Counted from the first letter of the stretch, positions 46,585-57,384 are shown. The stretch is DNA of 64,000 bases from Schizochytrium sp. CCTCC M209059 (GCA_000818945.1 KN805370.1:1545135-1609134), one strand, 5' to 3'. The notes: generated by a model from the letters alone, not told the origin. Made by a program: numbers and translations.

Positions 46585-47398
46585 CTGTTGGATCGTTTGA
46601 GGAACATGTTAGTCAACTCATGGACGGAGAGGTCAGCTTGTCAGCCAACGGGCGCGAGACATTGAAGTAAGTGAATAAATCAATGCTATTTGGGCCCCGG
46701 GGTTCCTGACATTTGGTGTTCAACGCACGTGTCCCGGGAGGTCTGTCACGAAAGCAAATTTTGCTGCATCAATTGCGAGCGGAGCACCGCAGTCATTATG
46801 TCGTTGGATCATATTGTCCACATCACGCGCGAGGTCTTGATCGTGAAGATGAAGCAGTCAGTCGTCCCAGTTCCCCTGGAAAGCGTTTTCTCCTTTTGCT
46901 TTCTTTCCTTTCGTCTCTTGAGATTGATCGTCATCGGAAACCTACAAAGCGTAAAGCGCCTCGTACTCGGCACGAGCGACGCGCGGCCTTGCAGAGCCGC
47001 AGCTTGGTTGCCCATGATCTCCCAGCACGAGCGCGCGCGTAGCCTTCATTTAGGCTTTCTTGCTTCTGTTGCGCCCGACTCGTGACTCGAGACTCGGAAC
47101 TTCGAAGCCCAAGACCCGTTGGGCCTCTTTCTGCCCGGCCGCGGCGTGCGTGGAAGGTTTGGGCCACATCGCCGCAGCGCCAGCGAGCGCGAGCGCCAAG
47201 GCCGCATTCGCATTCGCATTCGCGCGCGCGCTTGCCGCGAGGCTTGCGGCCCCTAGCTTGGTGCGCGACGGGGACCGAGCGCCGCCCGAGGCGCTTCCGA
47301 ACGGCCAGCCTCTACGGCACACCGAGCGTCGCGGCCTGCAGGCACGAGCGGGGGCGGAAGAGGACGACGCTGACGCCAAGGCGCGGAGCGTCAAGACG
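46585..47398. other. Divergent region upstream of calpain-like and IMP1 genes
   Basis: 814 bp that must contain the missing 5' exon(s) of the calpain-like gene on minus (candidate ATG at 47015, weak GTAGGT donor near 46950). On plus, the IMP1 frame is open from about 47060 without ATG and is Ala/Arg-rich (about 47160-47260). A GTAAGT donor also occurs on plus at 46668. Confidence 0.4.
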
Positions 47399-47848
47399 AT
47401 GATACACAACTCGTGGAAGCTGCTCAAGTTTGGCTCGTTCCTGTACGTGGTGAACACGTATGTGTTCGAGGTGACCATGTGCGTGGGCCCGTCGATGCTG
47501 CCGACGTTTTCAAGCGCGGGTGATATTGTGCTTGTGGATAGGATCTCGCCGCTGCGGCTCAAGATCGAAAAGGGCGACATTGTCATTGCGCAGTCACCGA
47601 CGAATCCTAGGCAGACGGTGTGCAAGCGCGTCAAGGGCATGCCGGGGGAGCGTGTACGTGTTGCGCAGCGGTACTCGTACGAGCGGGACCGAATCGTCAA
47701 GGTTCCAAAGGGTCGAGTGTGGCTTGAGGGAGACAATCCGAAGAATTCCACGGACTCGCGCGCATACGGCGCGGTGCCAATGGGTCTCATCAAGGGACGT
47801 GTATTTTTCCGTCTGTGGCCCCTCACGGCGATCGGTCCCGTGCGCTGA
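47399..47848 (+). CDS. IMMP1L: Mitochondrial inner membrane protease subunit 1 (S26 family)
   Basis: Membrane-anchored Ser/Lys protease that removes sorting signals from proteins in the intermembrane space. From the first in-frame ATG (47399) it has 149 residues, with about 27 residues before the active-site box, as in human IMMP1L. CVGPSMLPT gives catalytic Ser32; GDIVIAQSPTNPRQTVCKRV gives general-base Lys76; WLEGDNPKNSTDSRAYG (box D/E) and PMGLIKGRVFFRLWP follow exactly as in the family. The frame is open without a stop back to about 47060 and its Ala/Arg-rich sequence could be a presequence reached through an upstream exon. Confidence 0.93.
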   Translation: MIHNSWKLLKFGSFLYVVNTYVFEVTMCVGPSMLPTFSSAGDIVLVDRISPLRLKIEKGDIVIAQSPTNPRQTVCKRVKGMPGERVRVAQRYSYERDRIVKVPKGRVWLEGDNPKNSTDSRAYGAVPMGLIKGRVFFRLWPLTAIGPVR

Positions 47849-48424
47849 TTGTCGATTTGCTGTTCTGTATCGGAAGAAACCACTTCTTTCTCCGTGATGA
47901 GATGTGCAAATTCTGTTTTTGCAATGTACAACGCGCCAGCACGTCGATTCAAGAGACGAGGAAATTTATTCAAAATGAGAGAGATTGAGAGAGGGAGAGG
48001 CAGAGAGAGATGGAAAGGATGCAAAAGTTGTTGGTTTCACAGCATCAACGACAGGAGTGGTGGACGTTCACCATTTCGCACCCACTTGCATTTCTGTCTT
48101 CGAGTTACTTTTGGGCGCGCGTGTTTTTCTGTTCCGTTTTTTCAAGCCTTATAGACGAAGGAAAAGCAAGTCAAGAAGGAGCTTGATTTGATGCTTGAGC
48201 GCGTCGTGCTACTTATTGTCTTCTTTGAGTTGGATGGATCCAATCGGACTCGATGCTGAAAGAGGAAACAATCACGATTACTAAAACATTCATTGTTGTT
48301 TTATGATTGTCTAACTTCGCTTCGTAATTTGGCTGATACGCAATCTGGCTGCTACGCAATCTGACTGATACGCAATCTGGCTGCTACGCAATCTGGCTGC
48401 TACGCAATCTGGCTGACACGCAAT
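47849..48424. other. 3' flank of IMP1 and of the predicted 74-residue gene
   Basis: 576 bp between two convergent genes. GAGA-rich at 47975-48015, AT-rich after 48240, with the 16-bp repeat at the right end. No gene seen. Confidence 0.45.
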
Positions 48425-48430
48425 CTAGCT
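48322..48430. repeat. 16-bp tandem repeat (acgcaatctggctgct), about seven units
   Basis: Clear units start at 48338, 48354, 48370, 48386, 48402 and 48418, with a degenerate one before. The array overlaps the stop codon of the predicted small gene at 48425-48427, so it would form its 3' UTR. Confidence 0.92.
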
Positions 48431-48766
48431 AATTGATGTATCGACTTTGGCGCCTCTGGTCTCGCCAACCTTGAGCTTGAAAAAAGAACTGCGACCTGCC
48501 GACGTCGTGGTCCTCATGAAAGATAGGAAAAAAAGAAAGCGAAGACGCAATTTACTTCTTTCCAGCAACGACTGATGGTGCGTGTTTTATTTTCCAACAC
48601 GTAAGCTGACCGCGCCTACGCAAGCTGCGCGCGCCTCGTACTTACTGAACACACCTTGAATCGATTGGTCTTCGCCTTTGTACACGCGCAATAAAAGAGC
48701 CCCAAGCGTCGTTCTTGACGCCCTCCTCTTCTTTTCTTTTTGTCTCCTCTCATCTTCTGCCTCCAT
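48425..48766 (-). CDS. Predicted 74-residue protein, three exons with a 16-nt microexon
   Basis: Not recognised. Exon 1 48766-48646 ends at a consensus GTAAGT donor; exon 2 48571-48556 is 16 nt between CAG and GTAAAT; exon 3 48512-48425 follows a long pyrimidine tract and ATGAG. The sum is 225 nt, in phase, ending TAG. The start is Lys/Arg/Glu-rich (MEAEDERRQKEKKRR), then TLGALLLRVYKGEDQSIQGV, and the last exon reads SSFFKLKVGETRGAKVDTS. The peptide has ordinary codon choice and balanced composition. Evidence is splice logic only, and the microexon acceptor is weak; it could be wrong in exon 2. Confidence 0.4.
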
Positions 48767-49405
48767 TCTCAATCTTCTCTCTCTCTCTCCAGGCCGAAGT
48801 TTCTTCTCCACGCATATCCACCGTCCTCGCCGAGAGCGTCCGCGGGCCCAGTCGGCCTCTCTTTCGGCGACCAAACGACCAGTCAGTTTTTGTTCTCTTA
48901 CAGAGAGATGAACGGGATTTCACGATCCCGTATATACTCATTCCTGGCGAGGCCGGTGCCCGCTTGGGGGCCCTGAGGCCTCTTTACGTCCCCACAGCGG
49001 GGGCACCATTTTGCGTCCTTTGTATTCACTTGTTGGGCGCCACGCAAGCGTTTAATGGCGCAATTCCCGTGTTGCAGGCGCCGCGCGACACTCGCGGGCG
49101 CCGCGCGCTGTCCCCTCTCCGCAGCGATGTGGCCCTTCCCACATTCCCTTCCTGCCCTGTCTAGGGCAAACGGCAGACTGATATTGCCGGTATCGCCGCG
49201 CCCGGCGCCGCATCCCGCGGCCCCGAATGATGCCGTGGGCCGTGCTGCGCCCCGCGTTTCGACCAGTTCTGCGTATAATTTCGACGCGCTCTGGCCGCAT
49301 CGTCTCCGCTCGCCGCGGCTGCTGCGTCTAGCTAGCTGGCGCGGCATCTCCTCGCGAGCGCGTACTGCTCGCAGCGCTCTCGCGGCGCTCTCGCTCCCTT
49401 GCCCT

Positions 49406-49445
<40 letters not shown>

Positions 49446-49448
49446 TCC
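49406..49448. repeat. (TTTC)n array
   Basis: About eleven units of a pyrimidine tetranucleotide. Confidence 0.95.
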
Positions 49449-49909
49449 CTCCCTGTCCCTCGCTCCCTCAGCCCTCACGACGCCCTCTCCCCCCACACGC
49501 TGCCGCCTGGCGAGACGTGCTGCGGGCCTTTTCCCTCCGCACCCCCCCCGCACCCGCTTTCCCTCCCCCTTCGCGCCGCCTGCCGCCCCCCTTCCGCGCA
49601 AGTCGCGACGCGCGTGGCCGCAAGTGCGCCGAGCCCGTCCTCTCCCATCCCTCCCCACACCCTGCCCTTCGCGCCCTCCCTGCGCGAGGGCGCCCGGCCC
49701 ACACTGCGGTTCTGCTGCAGGGGGGGCTGCCGGCTGCTGTGGTCAGGCCAGCGCGGCCGCCGGCCAGCAGCCAGCCCCCACTGGCCGCGCCGCCTGGAAA
49801 CCAGCTATTCTTGCGCCCGCAAACAGCGCCAAACGGCCCGGCCCCGGAAGGCGCGGCTCCAGCGCGCCGGGGCGAGGGAACTGAAAGCAAGCAAGCAACT
49901 ACGTAGAAG

Positions 49910-49964
49910 GGAAGGAAAGGAAAGGAAAGGAAAGGAAAGGAAAGGAAAGGAAAGGAAAGGAAAG
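49910..49964. repeat. (GGAAA)n array
   Basis: About ten perfect pentanucleotide units. Confidence 0.95.
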
Positions 49965-50078
49965 TGGACTCGCAGGGAAGGAGAGGAGGCGCGTCTGCCT
50001 GCCTGTCTCGCCTGTATGAATGGACGAATGAATAACAGTGAATGCCTGAATGAATTATTGAATGAATGAATTATCGAG

Positions 50079-50099
50079 TAAATGAATGAATGAATGAAT

Positions 50100-50135
<36 letters not shown>

Positions 50136-50136
50136 A
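50079..50136. repeat. (AATG)n followed by (CAAG)n
   Basis: Five to six AATG units run directly into about nine CAAG units. Confidence 0.95.
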
Positions 50137-50306
50137 GAAGCAGGACAAGCAGGAAAGCAGAAAGCAAGTTGCGCTCGCGCAGGGTCGGGTCGCGGCGCTG
50201 CGCTGCGCGTGCGTGCGCGGGCGTCGCGCGGGAGGGCGCGCGGGCGGGAGAGAGAGAGGGAGGGAGAAAGGGAGGGAGGGAGGCGCGGCGGCGCGGGCGG
50301 GCTCGC

Positions 50307-50307
50307 G

Positions 50308-50340
<33 letters not shown>
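50307..50340. repeat. (GGCA)n array
   Basis: Eight units, about 50 bp upstream of the next start codon. Confidence 0.95.
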
Positions 50341-50341
<1 letters not shown>

Positions 50342-50386
50342 CGCCTCGGGCTCGCGCGGGCGAGGCGAGTTTGAGGGCGCGCGGGG

Positions 50387-52264
50387 ATGCCGCGCCGCGG
50401 GCGCGCGGGCGGCGGTCTGCGCGGGAAGGGGCGGCGGAGACGGCGGCTCGGGGGCGAGAGCCCCGGGATGATGCAGGAGGAGGAGGGCCAGGGCGGCGGC
50501 GGCCTCGACGCGAATGCCGGCAGCGACGAGGGCGAGGACAATGTGGACAACAACAACAACAACCACAACAACAATGGGATGAACGAGGACGGGTCGTCGT
50601 CGAGCAACGAGCGCATGGAGGACGACGACATGGAGATCGACGACGAGGACGAGTCCGAAATGCTGCGCTCGCACCCGCTGCTCGCGTTCCTGAGCTCGGA
50701 ATTCGTCACGCTCGACTCCTCGGCCACGGCCCTCAACGCGAGCACCTCGCTGTGCTGCACGCTGCGCAGCGAGCTGGCCACCGCGTACCTCTTCTACTTT
50801 TGTAAAATCTACCGCAGGGACTGCCCTGCCACGCCGACCGAGTGGATACCCAGGCCCGGGACGCCGCACTGGTTCACGAACCACGCCTCGGACGCGCTGC
50901 GCAAGGCGCGCAGCAGCCTCGGCATCCATCTCGTCTTTCGCATGCGCCGCAAGTGGATCAACGGTGAGTTCGTCTACGGCCGCTGGTGCTTTGGCGCACA
51001 GGTCGATCCTGTGCTCCTCGTCGACTACGTGGACCCCAGCCTCCACGTGAGCACGCGCCGCCAGGCCGCTGAGCAGATCCTCGGCGTCTGCCAGGCCTAT
51101 TCCCAGGAACTGCAGGACGCGGGCCTGGTCTCGCGCGAGACCGCCGGCGTGCGCCACGACCAAGGCCTCGTCAGCGCCGATCTCGTCAACGCATGGCCGA
51201 GCGCCTTTGTGTACGAGAACTCAACCATGGTGCTGGACACGGACGCCGACTCCCAGGAGAGCTCTGACTTTGCCTCCTCGTCGGCCACGCCTTCTTCCGA
51301 GGGCGACGAATCGAGCAGCAGCGACGGCGCCGATGCGCAGACCGGCAAGATCGCCCGGCAAAGGAGGCCACACCCTACCGAGACCGCAGGCGCAACTTTA
51401 GCCACAGCGTCTGCACGGCCGCTCGCCACCACAGCTGCTTCTGTTGCTCCTCCCCATGCTGCTGCTGCTGCTGCTGCGGCGGCGGCGGCAGCGGCGACTT
51501 CTACAACGACTGCATCATTGTCGTCCTCTTCCTATGCAGTGGCTTCGACTGCGACGCGAGGGTCGACGTCGCGGCATCGTAAGCGCGGGCGAGCAGACAT
51601 GACGGGGACGTCGGGCGCAAGCGACAAACGTCGCAAGGCTTCGAGGGAGCTCGTATGGGACGGCAAACGCTGGAGATCGTCGCGACGGGACCGCTCACCG
51701 ACCGGCCTTGTCAAAGACGAACGCAGCCGGCCTTTGCGCAGCACTGTTCGCAGCATCTTTAGCATGCTTCATGAGGCGGACAGGGAGGCTGCCGCAAAGG
51801 AATTGTACTACTACAACAACAACAACAACAACAAGTCTCAAGGTGAAAACATGCACGCGCAAGACGAGTATCGCCACATGATGGTGGGATATGAGCACGG
51901 AGACAGGCGCGAGCCCAAGCACGCGGAAGCGGCTTTGGACGACGATGACGATATCAACGAGGAAGATGACGACAAGATGGGTCTCTGGCGTGCACAGAGG
52001 CCTGACTTTCCGAGCTTCACCAGGGGCCAGAAGGCTTCCAGTGGTCGCAATGCGCGGTCTGGATTTGTGGCGGTTCGTCAAATTAGCGCCTCGAGCTCTT
52101 CGAGCAGCAATGCCAGTATTTCGAGCGCCGGGTCAACCTCGTCACGCAAGACGGCCTCGTCTGTCGGGGCCGGCAGCTCTGGCCCGGGCGCCAGAGACAT
52201 CAACCTGCGTGTCCACACGAACAGCAGCAGCAGTAATCAGATGGTGAATTCTACGAACACCACG

Positions 52265-52295
<31 letters not shown>

Positions 52296-53194
52296 GCAGC
52301 CGAAGCCAAGGCACGAACAAAACGGGCAGTGCACCGGGTGCGCCGCTCTCTTCGGCCATGTCGACAACCTCGACGGCGTCTGCGGCGTCGATGACCTCTG
52401 CTGCCTCGGCCACGGAGGATATCCCGCACAGCGAGTTCGACGCCTGGCTCGATCGTCATCACCGTGAGTTCAGCTCGGGGAAACGGGAGAGGGCTCCCTA
52501 TGAAGGCAAAGACTACTCTTCTCGGTCGGGCACGCGTGCTCCCCCGCGCGCCTGGGACGAGTCCTTTAAGCACATGGGGCAGGTCTCTTTGGACTACGTG
52601 ACAACGCCACATGCACCCTGGTACAAGCGTGACGCCTACCAGCGTCTTGACGACCGGGGACCCATCAATGTGGAACATGCGCTTGCGCACGCGGCAGAGA
52701 ATGAAGCACGTGCCATGGACGGTCTTGAGGTCGAAGGGGATGACCAGCCAGCACGGGAGGGCGCCAAGAGTGTGGCCAAGGAACTCCGCTCGCAAAGTGC
52801 AACGGTGTCGATGCTGGCAGCGCAGGGCGTGACCTTCACGCGCGCGCTCCTCAAGCAAATGGTGTATGTTCGCTCGTTGCGCAGTCTCAAAGGCAGTTCT
52901 GAAGTCTTGGACATTCTTCTTTTGCTCGCGGCCGTCGTCCGCGTCGTCCCGCACTTTGGCTTGCCTGCGAGTTTTGTGGATCACTTGGCCTCAGAATGCG
53001 TCAGCACGCTCGAGGCGTCTGGTCACGAGCAGCTTCTAGCGGACCTTTTGCAACGTGCGACCTCGGAGGGCATTTTGCGCTGCCTCGCGGCGATTCGTCC
53101 CAAGCGAGAGCACATTCTCACACCTTGTGAACGCAAGGAGCTTCAAGACAACTTTACGGTTGTCCGCGACCTGTTGTTGCACGTGACAGGGTAG
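50387..53194 (+). CDS. Large low-complexity protein of unknown function
   Basis: 935 residues, one exon from the ATG at 50387. An Arg/Gly start and an acidic Asn/Asp-rich segment precede a compact region at about residues 95-235 (LATAYLFYFCKIYRRDCPAT, TEWIPRPGTPHWF, GIHLVFRMRRKWINGEFVYG) that looks folded but matches no family I know. The middle is a chain of homopeptides: Ala (encoded near 51463-51497), Asn, Asp and Ser (near 52260-52298). Basic clusters RHRKRGR and KRRK suggest nuclear location. The last 180 residues are helical and conserved-looking (SVAKELRSQSATVSMLAAQG; LDILLLLAAVVRVVPHFGL). The folded ends are the parts to search. Confidence 0.7.
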
Positions 53195-53770
53195 GGTGGC
53201 TACACTCGAGGGCGAGGAGTGAGCTCACTCTTGGTATCGAAGCATCACCCGTGACCGTGCCTGCGTCTGCGTCTGCGGTGCAGTTTGTTTTCCCTTCAAT
53301 TTCTTCGCTTTCTTTTTTTGTCGTACTCTACTCTGCTTCTTTCTTGCAAAGACCGCAAACAGGTAAGCGACGCCCTCTTTCTCTTTTGGGACGCGCTTCT
53401 TTCTTCCTTCCTTCCTTCCTTCCTTCCTTCCTTCCTTCCTTTCTTTCCTTCTTTCTTCTTTCCATTTTTTTTCACTACTTTTACAACAACAACAAGAGCA
53501 ACAATAACAACAACTACAATTACTACGATTGGCACGTGGCCTTGCCACTCTTTTCTCCCTGGAATTTCCGATAACCAAACAATGAATCAAATGATGATAA
53601 CACGAATTGAACAAATGGCTTTTTAACCAAGCTATTGCATCGACTCGATTCGATTCGACTCGACTCGGCTCGACTGAGCTGCATTGAAGTGTGGCGAAGT
53701 GCTGAGTTGACTTGCCTTGGACACAACAACTACAATTGAACAAGAAGGGCAAAAGCAAACACCTCGTACG
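53195..53770. other. Convergent 3' ends with CTTC array
   Basis: 576 bp between two stop codons. Contains a CTTC array, an AACAAC-rich stretch near 53485-53520 and a CGATT/CGACT pentamer run near 53640-53670. No gene seen. Confidence 0.5.
53399..53460. repeat. (CTTC)n array
   Basis: About eleven cttc units grading into tttc/ttct. Confidence 0.95.
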
Positions 53771-54607
53771 CTACTCCTTTTCAGCAACGGGCATCATCTT
53801 GGCGAGAAATTCTGTTGCATCATCGAGTGAGGCCTTGTACGCCGTAGCGATATCGGGCTGCTCGAGATCTCCGCGATTTACCCAGCCATGGAGCATGTCC
53901 TTGTAAAGCTTGAACTTGCAGTCTTTGGCAAAGGGTTTCTTCTGCATGACTTGATCTGCAAGACCGTTTGGCATGATGTCAGAGGGATCATTCTTCCCCG
54001 ACAAGAACAACATGGGCACTTGGACGGCAGCCATTTGCTTTTCGCGGTTCTCCCAGTAGAAACGAGAGACCAGGAGACTGGGATGGAAACCAACTGCACA
54101 TCGAATATCCGATTCCTGCTTTTCCAGCAAGCAGGTCATCGGATAGCAGCCCCAGCAGAAGCAAAGGAGTGCGATATCGGTGGCTCCAAATTCATTGCGC
54201 ACGAAGGGGAGTACAGCTTCTTGAAGCCTTGGCATGAAGACAGAACGCGAGTTGTTCCACATGAATGAGGACAAGGACGGCAAGGCCATCACTTTCCACG
54301 AAAATGTGTCTGGAGGCGGTATGCCTCCGTACTTTTGTACGTCAGGAAGCACGACAGTGTAGCCCTGCGCGGCGAACGTGTCACAGATGACTTTCGTACG
54401 ACCGGAATCGACACCAAAGATGTCTGGCAAGAAGATTAGGCACTGGCCCTCTCGCACAGGCTCGTCAGGACCCGGCTGCGACACGTACATGTCAAATTCG
54501 CCCGAGCTGGAGCTCAAGCGCACGTTTTCCCCACGCAGGCTCCCCTGGTCGGCCCCCGGAGCTGCGCCATGGGAACCCGGTGGGCAGCAGGTGGGAACAG
54601 ACGCCAT
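53771..54607 (-). CDS. Dienelactone hydrolase-family protein
   Basis: Alpha/beta hydrolase, 278 residues, one exon. The nucleophile elbow CFCWGC has Cys151 where dienelactone hydrolases have G-x-C-x-G; the acid is Asp207 in SGKNDPSDI and the base His240 in DMLHGW. The oxyanion region LPDIFGVDSGRTK (60-72) is typical of the family. Bacterial members open dienelactones in chloroaromatic breakdown; eukaryotic homologues (for example CMBL) are cytosolic hydrolases with broad ester or lactone substrates. The catalytic triad is complete, so activity is likely. Substrate is unknown. Confidence 0.9.
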   Translation of the reverse strand: MASVPTCCPPGSHGAAPGADQGSLRGENVRLSSSSGEFDMYVSQPGPDEPVREGQCLIFLPDIFGVDSGRTKVICDTFAAQGYTVVLPDVQKYGGIPPPDTFSWKVMALPSLSSFMWNNSRSVFMPRLQEAVLPFVRNEFGATDIALLCFCWGCYPMTCLLEKQESDIRCAVGFHPSLLVSRFYWENREKQMAAVQVPMLFLSGKNDPSDIMPNGLADQVMQKKPFAKDCKFKLYKDMLHGWVNRGDLEQPDIATAYKASLDDATEFLAKMMPVAEKE

Positions 54608-54944
54608 GAGTTGCGCTTGGTGCTCGTCGCTGGCGCGGTCTCACGCTGCAGAGGACGCGAGTGCTGACGACACCGGGGCGCTTCGTGCGAAAGCCTGTGC
54701 GTGCCGGCGATGTCTCTTGACCGAGGCGTGTTTTGCAGAGAGTGAAGTATGAAAGAAGTCGTCGAGGTGCTGCTGCGCACACCTAACAACTATCATACTA
54801 CGTACACCTAACAACTATGCCTTATTATCATATAGATTGGACGCCTTGTGCAATAAGTGCGCCTGGCCATCATTCTATTCTATATCTTGGCAGCCCGCTC
54901 GTGCTGCTGCTGCTCGATAGCGTCCAGAGTCCCGAGATCCCATT

Positions 54945-55016
54945 CGCCAAGCTCCCTGTCGCCAAGCTCCCTCTCGCTAAGCTCCCTGTCGCCAAGCTCC
55001 CTCTCGCCAAGCTCCG
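54945..55016 (+). repeat. 15-bp tandem repeat encoding Ala-Lys-Leu-Pro-Val/Leu
   Basis: Five units (cgccaagctccctgt, alternating ctgt/ctct) at 54945, 54960, 54975, 54990 and 55005. In a plus-strand frame from an ATG at 54817 they read AKLPV AKLPL and end KKRKHFSRDEV, a 79-codon frame. Whether it is translated is unknown. Confidence 0.9.
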
Positions 55017-55095
55017 TTCGAAGAAGAGGAAGCATTTCTCGAGAGACGAGGTCTAGGCCTAGGTTATTGGCAAAGAATGAGACGAGGACTTTTAT

Positions 55096-55511
55096 TCATA
55101 GACAGGCAAGGAGGAGAGGATAGATGATGCGTTTCGCAAATGCGAGCGCGTCCTGGGCGACCTCGGCCACGATAACAGCGACGCGAACATGCAAGGATGA
55201 CGCGGCGGGACAGTGAGTGAGCAAGCAACTGCAAGCAGGCAACAGCAAACGAGCCAGCAAAAGCGATGCAAGAGTTTTTTCGCGGTTCGTTTGGTCGCCT
55301 CAGCCAGCGCGGACGCGACCGAGCATGCCGACAGCCTCGGAGCGTTCGAGGCGCAAGGCGCAAGCAACGTGGATTGCTGACCTGGCTGCTCGATTCTTTT
55401 CATCTCATTGCACACCATACAGACAGAAAGCAGTCCGAGAGCCACGGATGCGAAGAAGAAGATCACGACTGCGAGCGCCGGATCGACAGCGGCCAGGCTG
55501 ACTTTCATCAT
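55096..55511 (-). other. Candidate small single-pass membrane protein gene
   Basis: A minus-strand exon-like segment 55511-55382 starts ATGATG and encodes a hydrophobic helix (ALAVVIFFFASVALGLLSV) followed by a polar MKRIEQP, ending at CCAG|GTCAGC. Another coding-like stretch with good codon choice ends at 55096 (VRVAVIVAEVAQDALAFAK...), followed directly by ATAAAA. The phases of the two pieces do not join by the obvious splice sites, so the model is incomplete. The ACATC array abuts the start codon. Confidence 0.3.
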
Positions 55512-55520
55512 CACATCAGC

Positions 55521-55574
55521 ATCACATCACATCACATCACATCACATCACATCACATCACATCACATCACATCA
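55521..55574. repeat. (ACATC)n pentanucleotide array
   Basis: About eleven perfect units. Confidence 0.95.
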
Positions 55575-56448
55575 GGTCGTATCGGTCGCACGCAGTGCGT
55601 GAGCGATAGGGAGTCGGACGGTGGGCGCGATGACGACGCCGATGACGATGCGGGTCAAGTGATTGAAGTCTCGAGAGGCGCGCGTTGAAATATGCATCGC
55701 CTGCAGCGTCTTACGCACTGTTTGCCGCCTTGCGCCAAGATAGATGCGCGGCAAGGCGTCTTCAAGATTCTTACCTGGAGACCTGGCTCCTTCCTTCGCG
55801 GCCTCGCATCGACGCAAGATCCTCCCGCGTCGGCGCGAGCCGCAGCCAGTCCAGCCCGTCACGGCGACGACGGGCGTGCGTCGCGCGAGGTCTTCCAGCC
55901 CGGGCTCAATTCTCGGGCGCCGCGCGACCCCGCCGCGCCTGGGACGCTTTCTTCGCGGGCTGGCAACCCTGACCAAACCTAACCGGCACGCGGGATCCGG
56001 TCCGCGGGGGGCCCTTGCGAGGCCCCGCACTGCGCGCCGTTTCTGGCGACCAGTCCTACCACAGCGTCAGGTCCATCTTTCCCCCTGGTAGGGGTGAGTT
56101 GAGTCGGCGCCACTGCGTGCCTGCCCCGGGGGTAGCGCCGCCGAGTTCTCCACAGCGCGGATTTGATGAGCAACGTCACTGTCCTACAGCGGCCGTTACA
56201 GACGCGGCCGTGCGCAGCGACGCACGCCTCCGCAGTGCTTTACTGTGGTAATGGCGCGCGGCAGGGCGGGCGGCGCGTCAGCGGCCTCGTCATCGCCAGT
56301 CCTATGCGGGCGGTACCCGCAGCGCTAGCACCCCCCTTCCCCTCTCTCCTGGACGCACACCTCCGTCTCACTTCTCTTTTACCCCCACAGCCGCTGGGAT
56401 CATTCTTTCGACACGGTTCATTCCTTCCGTCACTCAATCTTTCATTTA

Positions 56449-56472
56449 TTCATTCATTCATTCATTCATTCA
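56449..56472. repeat. (ATTC)n array
   Basis: Six units. Confidence 0.9.
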
Positions 56473-57092
56473 GGCACTGTCAGTAATCCATTTGTTCATT
56501 TCACTTGTTTTCCGTGCATCTTCATTCCAGCCGTGGCCGGCCGCTGTTGCAGCGCGGCGGCGGCGGCTACGTCGTCTAAACCTACGCGTCTCGGGTCCAA
56601 GCTCGCCCTCGTCCGCCACCCTCCTCCTTTTTCTTCCTCGCGCTCGGCCGATGCCGCTTCGAGTCCGGCCGTGATCTGGATTCGGCCGCGCCCGCTCGCC
56701 CGTGCGTGGCCAGACCGACATTCTGACAGACCGATCGATGGCCGGCCGACCAGCTGGCTTGCGGCCGCGCACACTGCGCGCGCGTGTTGTGTGCGCGTGT
56801 GCATTCGTCCAGGATTCCTCGAGCTCGGTCCGGACAGGGGCGGCGGCGACGTCGCGGCTCGAGGCATCATGATGCTTGAGGGAGGCCGCAGCTTGGCGGA
56901 ATGAGGGCGCCGGATTCAGGCTGAATCCGGCGGCTGGCTGCTTTCCAAGACATGCATGCATGGATGGGTGGCGGCGCGAGGGTTTGCTTGTTGGATTGGT
57001 GGTCAATTTTCGTGTAGGGCTTTGGTTTATTTCCTTCTTTTTCTGAAGAGGTCAGTCAGCCCGCGCCAAGCTCTGGCGGCGCCGACGGACGG

Positions 57093-57115
57093 GCGGTCGG
57101 TCGGTCGGTCGGTCG
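57093..57115. repeat. (GGTC)n array
   Basis: Five to six units. Confidence 0.9.
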
Positions 57116-57384
57116 GCTGCGCCGGCTGAGAGGCGAGCACGCATGGGAGACAGAAGAGCGCGCGGTGCCTTCGACTGTTGCTATGTTGCTGCCAGCTTGG
57201 CCAACGTTACGGTCACGCGTCTTTCCCTCCCTCCTTTCTTCCTTTGTTGCTTTCTTCCTTCCTTCCATCCTTCCCTCCCTCCCTCCCTCCTCTTCTTCCT
57301 CTTGCCCCCCCGGTTGAAAAGGCGCAAGCTATAACCAACTAACAGTGAAGGCGCAAACACGGGGGCTGATTTTCAAAACGTGAA

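Larger units (their letters stand above)
48767..50386. other. 1.6-kb microsatellite-rich upstream region
   Basis: Between the small gene and the 935-residue gene. Contains TTTC, GGAAA, AATG, CAAG and GGCA arrays (listed) separated by very GC-rich DNA. Frames on both strands are low complexity; no gene supported. Confidence 0.45.

Noticed and set aside
49055..49906. Plus-strand frame of 283 codons with Ser-Phe-Phe-Leu runs
   Set aside because: Generated by the TTTC array and Pro/Ala/Arg-rich GC DNA; no biological sequence pattern.
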